This document shows, one piece after another, positions 36,071 to 42,864 of a stretch of 64,000 nt of DNA. Made by a program: the position numbers and the translations under genes. How positions within the stretch are numbered: the first letter of the stretch is position 1; every line of letters begins with the position of its first letter. The notes under the pieces were generated by a model, which searched no databases, was not told where the DNA came from, and worked only from the letters and a program-made list of their open reading frames with translations. This DNA comes from Alistipes sp. (lineage in GTDB: Bacteria; Bacteroidota; Bacteroidia; Bacteroidales; Rikenellaceae): the NCBI GenBank assembly GCA_017399485.1, contig JAFQCA010000023.1:101827-165826 (forward strand), in the 5' to 3' direction.

Positions 36071-36106
36071 AATATGCTCGGCCAAGAGATAATAGCCGAG
36101 CATATT
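36071..36106 (-). terminator. Intrinsic terminator after the dipeptidyl peptidase III gene
   Basis: AATATGCTCGGC and GCCGAGCATATT form a 12-bp perfect stem. The same stem sequence recurs in the terminator next to rpmE at 63720-63750. Confidence 0.8.
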
Positions 36107-36127
36107 CTACTATTTTGTTATGAAGAT

Positions 36128-38164
36128 TTAGTTTATCGAGGGGAGGAAAGAGTATTTTGTAGAGTACTCCATCATCTGCTCGATAAAATTATATTTGCCG
36201 ACAAACTTGACATCGACAACCTTACCATCCTGCTCTACGAGTTCGTAGTCGGGATTGACAAAGCCGCTGTATGGCTCGATGCCCAATTTGCCGTAACGCT
36301 CCAAAACCTCCTTGTGAATTTCGGGGTCAATCTTTACGGCGTAATCCTCAACCAACTTGCGGCCAGCCTCGTAGTCGCCTGTAGACTTGATGCGCTGCAC
36401 CTCGAAAAGCAACTCTCCGAACAGACGGCGCAAAGCGTCGAAGTCGTTTACAACGATGTATGATTTGCCATCCTGCTTAACCCACTCGATGACGTTATCC
36501 TTCTTACCCTTTTCGTAACACCATTCTGCAATGAGTTTACGGTTACGCATATGAGACTCCTCGACATTCTTACCCAACTCGATGCGTGAGAACTGAGTCA
36601 TCATACCGTTCATAATATAGTCGGCATATTGTGCTTTTGCTACGTCGGTAGAGGGTATAAGGCCAATCTCTACCATCTTCTCGTCACCCAAATAATACAA
36701 TCCGAAGAGGTCGGCGCGAGTCTCCTCCAAAGTCGAGGTGTAACTCTTCAATTCGCCACCCTTTACGCCCGGAGCCAACTGACCAGAGCCGTGTCCCAAA
36801 CATTCGTGAAGGTCGGTGTGAAGGTCGTCTGCCAACTTGCCATATTGCTTGATACGCTCTCTATCCTCCTCGCGCAACATAAACTCCTCGTTAAAGCCAT
36901 TGCCTTGTGCAGCCTTGTCGTAAGCGTAAGTGATATTGTCGATTGTTACCGACTTTGAACCATACTCTTTGCGAATCCAATCGGCGTTGGGAAGGTTGAT
37001 ACCGATAGGAGTTGCGGGATAGCAGTCGCCACCCAGCATAGCAACTGTAATAACCTTTGCCGATACACCCTTAACCTCCTTTTTGCGGAATGCGGGGTTG
37101 ATGGGTGCGTTATCCTCAAACCATTGAGCATTCTCGGTGATGATTTGTGTACGGCGGCAAGCAGTGCTGTCGATGAAGTTTACGATGCCCTCCCAAGAGG
37201 CCTTGCGGCCGAGCGGGTCACCATAGTCCTCGATAAAACCGTTTACAAAGTCGATATTAGATGTGTTGTCGCCAACCCACAAAATATTGTAGCGGTCAAA
37301 CTCGCGCAAATCGCCTGTGCGGTAGTAATTTACCAAAGCGTCGATGATGCTTTTTTGTGAGCCTTCGGCAACCGATGATGCTTTCTCTAACCAGAAGATA
37401 ATTTGCTCAATAGCCTCAGAGTACATTCCGCCTAACTTCCAAACTTTCTCTACGATATTGCCCTTCTCGTCTTTGATGAGTTTTGAGTTAAGGCCGTATG
37501 AGATAGGCTTGGGGTCATTAGGGTCAACCATATCGGCATAGAACTTCTCAACCTCGGCCATTGTTACACCCTCGTAATAGTTACAAGCCGACTCCGTTAC
37601 CATATCCACACCGTCAGTCTGGTTGAGGCGTGAAGCATAAAGTGTCTCGTCGAATATGATGTCGCACAACAACTTCTCATCTATGGTAAGGCGCTCCTTG
37701 GCGTATTTGCCAACCAATGGCTCAAACCACTCACGAGGGAACTCGGGGTGGAACTTGTCGTTAGAGTAGTGGTGGTGAATACCGTTTGCGAACCAAACCT
37801 TTTTGAGGTATTTCTCCAATGCCACGAACTCTGCGGCCTTGCGGTCACCCTCATATTTGCTATAGATATCCTCCAAAGCGCGGCGCACTGTCAAGTTATA
37901 CTTGAAATTCTGGTCAAACAGAATGTCGCGACCACACTTTGCGGCTTCGGCCAAATAATAGACCAACAATTTCTGCTGTAAAGGCAGATTCTCGAATCCG
38001 GGGACCTCGTAGCGCAAAACCTTGATGTCATCAAAACGGTCAACCACCCAAGGTATATCTTCTGTCGAAGTCTCTACTTGCGGAGCCTCCTGTTGGCAAC
38101 CGCATAATGTGAAAAGCGTAAGTGTCATAATACTCGCAATTAATGTAAAGCGAAATGTCTTCAT
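36128..38164 (-). CDS. Lipoprotein dipeptidyl peptidase III (M49)
   Basis: The ATG at 38164 gives 678 residues with a lipoprotein signal peptide ending at the lipobox LCGC. The zinc site is HECLGHGSGQ, the HExxGH motif that marks family M49, with the second ligand helix in EETRADLFGLYYL. Such enzymes remove dipeptides from peptide N-termini. A lipid anchor suggests a periplasmic or surface place. It is a single-gene unit with its own promoter and terminator. Confidence 0.9.
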   Translation of the reverse strand: MKTFRFTLIASIMTLTLFTLCGCQQEAPQVETSTEDIPWVVDRFDDIKVLRYEVPGFENLPLQQKLLVYYLAEAAKCGRDILFDQNFKYNLTVRRALEDIYSKYEGDRKAAEFVALEKYLKKVWFANGIHHHYSNDKFHPEFPREWFEPLVGKYAKERLTIDEKLLCDIIFDETLYASRLNQTDGVDMVTESACNYYEGVTMAEVEKFYADMVDPNDPKPISYGLNSKLIKDEKGNIVEKVWKLGGMYSEAIEQIIFWLEKASSVAEGSQKSIIDALVNYYRTGDLREFDRYNILWVGDNTSNIDFVNGFIEDYGDPLGRKASWEGIVNFIDSTACRRTQIITENAQWFEDNAPINPAFRKKEVKGVSAKVITVAMLGGDCYPATPIGINLPNADWIRKEYGSKSVTIDNITYAYDKAAQGNGFNEEFMLREEDRERIKQYGKLADDLHTDLHECLGHGSGQLAPGVKGGELKSYTSTLEETRADLFGLYYLGDEKMVEIGLIPSTDVAKAQYADYIMNGMMTQFSRIELGKNVEESHMRNRKLIAEWCYEKGKKDNVIEWVKQDGKSYIVVNDFDALRRLFGELLFEVQRIKSTGDYEAGRKLVEDYAVKIDPEIHKEVLERYGKLGIEPYSGFVNPDYELVEQDGKVVDVKFVGKYNFIEQMMEYSTKYSFLPSIN

Positions 38165-38197
38165 AATAAGTCGGTTTATGAGTTGAATATTTTGTGC

Positions 38198-38228
38198 CAA
38201 AGTTAATCGTTTTTTTGAAAACGACAAA
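38198..38228 (-). promoter_or_regulatory. Promoter of the dipeptidyl peptidase III gene
   Basis: On the minus strand TTTG (38225-38228), 19 bp, then TAACTTTG (38198-38205). A palindromic repeat element begins 7 bp upstream of the -33 box. Confidence 0.7.
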
Positions 38229-38234
38229 GAAGTT

Positions 38235-38346
38235 GCCTAACAAGGTGATTTCTGCGTTATGCTAGTACTCAAAATCCTCATTTACGCATAAGCAAACCTC
38301 GCTTTTTCGTGTTTCGCAAGCCTTAAAATCTCTCTTGTTATATGGC
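38235..38346 (+). repeat. Palindromic intergenic repeat element, copy 2
   Basis: Shares the interior of the element at 3561-3678 (TTTCTGCGTTA, TCCTCATTTACGC, GCAAGCCTT) but with different end sequences that still pair: TAACAAG with CTTGTTA, GATTT with AAATC, GCC with GGC. Orientation relative to the shared core is plus. Confidence 0.75.
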
Positions 38347-38359
38347 TCCAGATAAAAAA

Positions 38360-38389
38360 GGCTGTCGCAATATTATCGATTGGACAGCC
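38360..38389 (-). terminator. Intrinsic terminator after cysQ
   Basis: GGCTGTC and GACAGCC arms; on the minus strand a run of T follows. Confidence 0.8.
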
Positions 38390-38412
38390 TCATCTTAAAT
38401 CGGTTATGATGT

Positions 38413-39264
38413 TTATAAGTGGTGTGCGGGACTACAAGCCTCAAACCACGGGTTGTGTAAATCCTCTTTGTTGTAGAGTAGCGGATTACCTTCGGGATAT
38501 GATTTTGTTGTGCCACCCGCCTCTGCCAAAATCAGTTCGCCTGCCGCTGTATCCCATTCGTAGGTATTGGTTGTACGGATGTAATAATCGATAGCACCTT
38601 CGGCGAGCAGGCAGAACTTGTATGAACTTCCCTGCTCGACAATCTCCAAGTCGGGATGAGCGGATTTCAACTCCTCTATTCTGTTAAACGTCTCGGGAGT
38701 CTGGTGAGAACGTGATACCGCAACGCGGAATCCGTCGTGGCGGTTATTTGCCAGTGGCAGACGCTCCATCAACTGCTCGATTTGCTCGCGTTTGTAAGTA
38801 GGCTCAGGCTGGGGAATAATATCTTTAATAAGATATGCGCCTTGCCCCTTGACTGCTACATACATCTTGCAGTGGTAAGGCACGTAAAGGATTGATGCTA
38901 CACACTCGTTGTTGTATAGCAGAGCGATATTGACCGTAAATTCGTTGTTGCCTTTGATAAACTCTTTAGTACCATCGAGCGGGTCCACCAACAGAAATAA
39001 ATCCCAATTACGGCGCTCGTTATAAAGCATTTCACGCCCCTCCTCGCTCAAAACGGGAATACGTGTTGTTCCCAGATGCTCTTTGATTGTGTTGTGAGCC
39101 AAACGGTCTGCTATCGTAATAGGGGTATGGTCGCTCTTGAGCGAGATGTCGTAGTCGTGGTTTTTGTAGATGCTCATTATTGCTGCACCAGCCTTTACGG
39201 CTGCATTGAAGCATTGTGGCAGAATGTGCTCGTTAATATGTTTGTTAATCTGAGTATCAGACAT
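38413..39264 (-). CDS. cysQ: 3'(2'),5'-bisphosphate nucleotidase
   Basis: Hydrolyses PAP, the by-product of sulfate activation. It is an inositol monophosphatase-fold protein of 283 residues. The metal motif VDPLDGTKEF and the second Asp motif EWDTAAGELILAEAGG are present, as is VLSEEG. No sulfate assimilation genes lie nearby. The CysQ label is preferred over other members of the fold because of DGTKEFIKGNNEFTVNIAL. Confidence 0.92.
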   Translation of the reverse strand: MSDTQINKHINEHILPQCFNAAVKAGAAIMSIYKNHDYDISLKSDHTPITIADRLAHNTIKEHLGTTRIPVLSEEGREMLYNERRNWDLFLLVDPLDGTKEFIKGNNEFTVNIALLYNNECVASILYVPYHCKMYVAVKGQGAYLIKDIIPQPEPTYKREQIEQLMERLPLANNRHDGFRVAVSRSHQTPETFNRIEELKSAHPDLEIVEQGSSYKFCLLAEGAIDYYIRTTNTYEWDTAAGELILAEAGGTTKSYPEGNPLLYNKEDLHNPWFEACSPAHHL

Positions 39265-39311
39265 TATTATTAGTAGTTTTATGTTTCTTTCGTAAAGTTA
39301 CGTATAATTTA

Positions 39312-40262
39312 TCAAACAAGAAATTTTCTGCCATAAAAAATTCGCCTTATGTGTCGAAAATAACATAACATTGCCCATTCGGGACAAAATCGGTCATTGG
39401 CCACTACGTTATAATATTTAACTATGAGATATATCAGCAATGCCGATAGCAGTGTGGCTACAGCCGTTAGACCATCGGCCCATATCATCTCAAACAATAA
39501 AATTAAGAATGTTACGGCGCACATATTGTTTCGGAATCTACGTCGCAACTCCTCGTTGTTGATTGTGTAAATCAGAGGAGTCGGAGTGGATAATATCTGT
39601 GTTGAAGGAACGTCGTGAAATAATGTAGCAGAGAATCCATCGTGGGATATTATATACTCCCGTTTTATGATGTAACATTCGTCATCGGCAGAGGAGTGTA
39701 TTGCGACAAGCGCGCGTTCACGATTCTCTGAAATCAGTATGGATGCATATTCGATGGCGTGCTCTCGCAATCGCATCGAAGCATTTAGAGGTATGATATA
39801 TTCGTAAGAGGCGACAAGTGTGGCGCAGTCAAGTGAGTTGTATGGCGAGGTGTATGCTTCGTCAAGCAGGACCAATCGTCTGAAGCGACGTTGGCGCGAG
39901 CGATAGAGTGCTCGAATGTGGGTATTGGAGAGTTCGTCGCTGACGATGGTGTTTACTCGTATTAGCCCATACTGCTTTACTATGGAGTAGAAGATGTCGG
40001 GATAGAGGCGAGAATCTATTACGGCCAAGATTTCGTAACGGTCATACTCTGTATGTAGCAGGTTTTCTATCTGCTCGATGTCGTTTACTGCATAACATAT
40101 TACAGAACACCCCGTAAATCCTAAAGATTCGCAGCACCCTGCTGTGTTGTCAACAAAAAAGTTGTACATCGACAACGCCTTTGTTGTCTTTATGGCTCGG
40201 ATTATGGTGTAACCAACCGCTAACAAGAGCAGCGATAATATTATTATGTGTATTGTCTGCAT
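39312..40262 (-). CDS. Membrane protein with a degenerate GT2-like glycosyltransferase domain
   Basis: The ATG at 40262 gives 316 residues; its start overlaps the upstream gene by 19 bp. One membrane span lies near residues 4-20 and one or two more at about 247-284. The middle resembles family 2 glycosyltransferases (CSVICYAVNDIEQIENLL, YEILAVID, ASYEYIIPL). However, where the catalytic Asp-x-Asp should follow, the sequence is Asn-Ala-Ser (160-162). It may be a pseudoenzyme or a scaffold. The family call is by pattern only. Confidence 0.55.
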   Translation of the reverse strand: MQTIHIIILSLLLLAVGYTIIRAIKTTKALSMYNFFVDNTAGCCESLGFTGCSVICYAVNDIEQIENLLHTEYDRYEILAVIDSRLYPDIFYSIVKQYGLIRVNTIVSDELSNTHIRALYRSRQRRFRRLVLLDEAYTSPYNSLDCATLVASYEYIIPLNASMRLREHAIEYASILISENRERALVAIHSSADDECYIIKREYIISHDGFSATLFHDVPSTQILSTPTPLIYTINNEELRRRFRNNMCAVTFLILLFEMIWADGLTAVATLLSALLIYLIVKYYNVVANDRFCPEWAMLCYFRHIRRIFYGRKFLV

Positions 40263-41194
40263 ACCAAATCGCGTTTGTATGATTTTATTAGAGCCTCGGC
40301 ATAGTGCATCTCTTTCTCGGAGAAGAGAGTACGTAGGGCCTGTACCGAGTAGCCTTCGGTAGCCAGATAGCGACAAAACGATTTTCGTTCTGATATACTC
40401 ATATTACTCATCCGATATCGTATCTTTGCTCTGCCCAAAGGCCGCCCAAGAGATGATAATGTGAGAATTGCTTCGCGTACGATGGCCTTGTCGTTGCAGG
40501 ATGAAATGATATCGTGGAGCCGTTTGTCGGCTATGTCTATCCCGAAGTTGCGTACGATGGCTATTCCCAACATCTGTAAATTATAGTTGTTGCTTTGCAG
40601 TAGTGGCTCGTATGCTATGGGGATTATTCCTCGTCGTAGGAGTGATATTATACGCGATATGTCGAGTGGCGAGAGCCTATACCGCAGGGCCGAAATACGT
40701 TGTATGGCCATCTGCGGGTCAGATGCGATGAGCGATATGACGGATGCTATACGTATGGCGTGATTGCGAGAGTTGGATAATCGCTCCAATTTATGAATAC
40801 TCTTCTCGCCTAATGTTATGCAACTCGAAAGAGTTAGCCAGTGGGCGCGTCGAAGACCTGTCGAATATCGAATACGCTGAAACAGCAACCTCTCTAACCC
40901 ATTGTCGCGGATGGTCTGATTCAAGGGTGAAGAGTCTGTGCCGTATGTGTGACTACGCACGATGTGTATTGCTTCGCACAGAGCGATGCGTTCAGAACGG
41001 GTCCTTGCGATGATATTCATCGGTATACGACTCTCGTCCTGCAGGAGATTGACTACCTGCCTTATATAAAATACTCTTCTGCGTGTGGCTTTGTCGGTTG
41101 TAATGCGGCGAGAGTTTTGTGTGCGTTGTGTCATAATGACCGTTACGAGTATCGCCACCAATATAATAAATATATATGTATATAATATAATCAT
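40244..41194 (-). CDS. Membrane-anchored helical-repeat (HEAT-like) protein
   Basis: A 316-residue protein with one N-terminal span (about 2-20) and then alpha-helical repeats. Units such as AIRIASVISLIASDPQMAIQRI and AIVREAILTLSSLGRP recall HEAT/Armadillo repeats. Such proteins usually act as binding scaffolds. It lies between the receiver-like and GT2-like genes in one tight operon. Low sequence signal makes the repeat class tentative. Confidence 0.55.
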   Translation of the reverse strand: MIILYTYIFIILVAILVTVIMTQRTQNSRRITTDKATRRRVFYIRQVVNLLQDESRIPMNIIARTRSERIALCEAIHIVRSHTYGTDSSPLNQTIRDNGLERLLFQRIRYSTGLRRAHWLTLSSCITLGEKSIHKLERLSNSRNHAIRIASVISLIASDPQMAIQRISALRYRLSPLDISRIISLLRRGIIPIAYEPLLQSNNYNLQMLGIAIVRNFGIDIADKRLHDIISSCNDKAIVREAILTLSSLGRPLGRAKIRYRMSNMSISERKSFCRYLATEGYSVQALRTLFSEKEMHYAEALIKSYKRDLVCRQYT

Positions 41195-41197
41195 ATC

Positions 41198-41578
41198 TTA
41201 CGACTCTCGTGTTAGATTGTTGTTGCTTAATGTTGCTTTGGCCTTCAAACGTCCCATACATATCGGGAAAGTCATATATTGGTCTATGCCGCACTCCAGC
41301 AGACTCAATACCGCCTGCTCGGAGTGTCGCCACGATATCACATAAATTTCGGGGCGATGCCCGCTCCCGCGCAACTGCCTGATGATATTTCTGCCGCCGA
41401 GCAGAGGCGAACTTGTAAGTATGATAACCAAGTCGGCATCTATCTTGCGACACAACTCTTCGGTTTGCTCTATGCTGCTACATTGTATAATATCCTCGTT
41501 GGCGTATCCGATAATTGCTGCCACCAATTCGGCAGACAGCAGATGTTGTGAATATATTATAATCTTTCGTCGGTGCAT
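41198..41578 (-). CDS. Stand-alone receiver-like domain lacking phosphorylation residues
   Basis: A 126-residue protein from the ATG at 41578 with the strand-helix pattern of a CheY-type receiver (KIIIYSQHLLSAEL, ADLVIILTSSPLLGG, EIYVISW, GIDQYMTFP). The key residues are gone: the acidic pair is YSQ (9-11), the phospho-acceptor site is Leu54, and the KP lysine is Phe104. It is probably a pseudo-receiver working by protein contact. It is first in a three-gene operon with the HEAT-like and GT2-like proteins. Confidence 0.6.
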   Translation of the reverse strand: MHRRKIIIYSQHLLSAELVAAIIGYANEDIIQCSSIEQTEELCRKIDADLVIILTSSPLLGGRNIIRQLRGSGHRPEIYVISWRHSEQAVLSLLECGIDQYMTFPICMGRLKAKATLSNNNLTRES

Positions 41579-41658
41579 TTTTTTGTAAAAGTTTGCCGTT
41601 TGAATCAATCTAAAAATGTGCCAAACCATAAAAAGTGAAAAAAATATGGGTCAATGTG

Positions 41659-41687
41659 TTGCGCAGAGAAAAAATTTCGTATATTTG
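41659..41687 (+). promoter_or_regulatory. rplU promoter
   Basis: TTG (41659-41661), 18 bp, then TATATTTG (41680-41687), about 40 bp before the rplU ATG. Confidence 0.65.
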
Positions 41688-41726
41688 CAGGCCGAATTAC
41701 GGCAAAACTTATATTTTATTAAAGAA

Positions 41727-42038
41727 ATGTACGTTATAGTAGAAATCGCAGGTCAGCAGTTCAAGGCTGAAAAGGGTCGTAAACTCTATGTTCACCGTCT
41801 TCAGAACGACGTAGAGTCGTCAGTGAGTTTCGACAAAGTCCTGCTTGTAGACAACGACGGTCAGGTTAAGGTAGGTGCACCTGTAGTAGAAGGCGCCTCA
41901 GTTAAGTGTAAGGTCTTGAAGCACCTCAAGGACGAGAAGGTCTTGGTCTTCAAGAAGAAGCGTAGAACCGGTTATCAGAAGTGCAACGGTCACCGTCAGT
42001 ACTTGACACAGGTTCTCGTAGAGGATATTGTTGCATAA
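41727..42038 (+). CDS. rplU: Large ribosomal subunit protein bL21
   Basis: The ATG at 41727 gives 103 residues, the normal length. [16 protein letters not shown] at the start and [18 protein letters not shown] near the end are bL21 signatures. An upstream extension to 41616 would run through the promoter and is rejected. It pairs with rpmA 18 bp on. Confidence 0.97.
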   Translation: MYVIVEIAGQQFKAEKGRKLYVHRLQNDVESSVSFDKVLLVDNDGQVKVGAPVVEGASVKCKVLKHLKDEKVLVFKKKRRTGYQKCNGHRQYLTQVLVEDIVA

Positions 42039-42056
42039 CCTAAAAATTAGTAGAAA

Positions 42057-42317
42057 ATGGCACACAAAAAAGGAGTAGGTAGTTCAAAGAACGGCCGTGA
42101 GTCAGAGAGCAAGCGACTCGGAGTAAAGCTTTTCGGTGGTCAGTTCGCTAAGGCTGGCAACATCATCGTTCGTCAGAGAGGTACAGTACACAACCCCGGT
42201 AACAACGTGGGTATGGGTAAGGACCACACTCTTTTTGCATTGGTTGACGGTACTGTCGAGTTCTGCAAGAAGTCGTCTGGCAAGTCATACGTTAGCGTAA
42301 CTCCTCTTGCAGAGTAG
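42057..42317 (+). CDS. rpmA: Large ribosomal subunit protein bL27
   Basis: Eighty-six residues beginning [16 protein letters not shown], the bL27 N-terminus that reaches the peptidyl transferase centre, with [16 protein letters not shown] in the core. It forms the usual rplU-rpmA operon and is followed by a strong terminator. Confidence 0.98.
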   Translation: MAHKKGVGSSKNGRESESKRLGVKLFGGQFAKAGNIIVRQRGTVHNPGNNVGMGKDHTLFALVDGTVEFCKKSSGKSYVSVTPLAE

Positions 42318-42353
42318 TTCGTCGGCGTGGTGATTATAACCGAATTGAATTGG

Positions 42354-42382
42354 GCGAGACTTTTTAGTCTCGCTTTTTTTTT
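42354..42382 (+). terminator. Intrinsic terminator after rpmA
   Basis: GCGAGACT and AGTCTCGC, a short T loop, then nine or more T. It ends just before the promoter of the first leader-peptide module. Confidence 0.9.
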
Positions 42383-42390
42383 GTTTGAAA

Positions 42391-42422
42391 TTTGGATAAT
42401 TGTAAGAAAAATAATAATTTTG
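42391..42422 (+). promoter_or_regulatory. Promoter of leader-peptide module 1
   Basis: TTTG (42391-42394), 20 bp, then TAATTTTG (42415-42422). The upstream ORF begins 43 bp after the -7 box; in module 2 the same distance is 42 bp. Confidence 0.7.
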
Positions 42423-42465
42423 AATGCAGGGAATGGTATATTTAATTGACTAAATTTCAAAAAAG

Positions 42466-42591
42466 ATGTTGCGCCATAACAATAATTCATATTTTCTTTG
42501 CGGCCTTGCTGCAACTCCCTCTTTGGATGGGCGGTTGCAGGGTGTACGCGTTGAGTATGGCGTAATCCTACCCCCCCCCTATATGTCTTAA
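42466..42591 (+). CDS. Upstream leader ORF, module 1 (41 codons, ends VILPPPYMS)
   Basis: Begins MLRHN and ends VILPPPYMS before TAA. The three prolines are encoded by nine consecutive C (42571-42579). Its counterpart at 58092-58217 has the same length, the same first four and last residues (except Ser/Ala), and an almost unrelated middle. The first codons can pair with bases just before the C run (TTGCGCCATA at 42469 with TATGGCGTAA at 42556). It lies between a good promoter and a terminator-like hairpin, as regulatory leader peptides do. Translation is inferred from this conservation. Confidence 0.65.
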   Translation: MLRHNNNSYFLCGLAATPSLDGRLQGVRVEYGVILPPPYMS

Positions 42592-42609
42592 TTATCAGAT
42601 AATCAGTAA
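42592..42609 (+). promoter_or_regulatory. Small hairpin directly after the leader ORF stop, module 1
   Basis: TTAT pairs with GTAA around the loop CAGATAATCA. In module 2 the loop is identical and both arms change together to TTGC/GCAA, so the pairing is kept by compensatory changes. It begins at the base after the stop codon. Confidence 0.5.
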
Positions 42610-42630
42610 GTTATATAAGAATATCTTGAA

Positions 42631-42677
42631 GCGCTCTCGGCGTGGGCTTTGTTGTGCCCTGCTGTGAGCGTTTTTTT
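42631..42677 (+). terminator. Terminator-like hairpin in the leader, module 1
   Basis: CGCTC/GAGCG, then CGGCG/TGCTG (with wobbles), then GGGC/GCCC form an interrupted stem, followed by seven T (42671-42677). It lies exactly 40 nt after the leader ORF stop and about 40 nt before the small peptide gene, so it would stop transcription ahead of both downstream genes unless relieved. An identical stem is present in module 2. Confidence 0.7.
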
Positions 42678-42717
42678 GTTTATACATTCACTAATAACAA
42701 TACAAAAACAAACAATT

Positions 42718-42840
42718 ATGGAGAACAAAATGAATTACATCGCACCCGAAGTTGAGGTACTCGAGGTAGTAGTAGAGCAGGGCTTTGCCCAGTCAGGTGG
42801 TCCTATTGACGATATGGGCTATGGTAGCAACAATTGGTAG
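42718..42840 (+). CDS. Small peptide with core VEQGFAQSG, module 1
   Basis: Forty residues from the ATG at 42718. An acidic N-terminal half (YIAPEVEVLEVVVEQGFAQSGG) is shared with the peptide at 58350; the C-terminal tail is short and different, ending NNW (ENW in the other). There is no signal peptide or membrane span. No maturation enzyme, transporter or immunity gene is adjacent, so a modified-peptide role is not supported. It lies 24 bp before a fimbrillin-like lipoprotein gene. Similar short peptides next to surface lipoproteins are common in Bacteroidales, but I know of no function. Confidence 0.7.
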   Translation: MENKMNYIAPEVEVLEVVVEQGFAQSGGPIDDMGYGSNNW

Positions 42841-42864
42841 TAACAAATTAAAGACAGAAGAACA

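Noticed and set aside
40992..41453. A 153-codon minus-strand frame across the HEAT-like and receiver-like genes
   Set aside because: It overlaps two better-supported frames with membrane and receiver patterns and has no features of its own.
42649..42717. Upstream extension of the module 1 peptide into the terminator hairpin (MLCPAVSV...)
   Set aside because: The extension is encoded by the hairpin arm and T run, and the shared ATG near the conserved acidic segment is the better start in both modules.
42718..42840. Reading the small peptide as a modified-peptide (RiPP) or bacteriocin precursor
   Set aside because: No double-glycine or other leader motif, no radical SAM, lanthipeptide, protease or ABC exporter gene is nearby in either copy.
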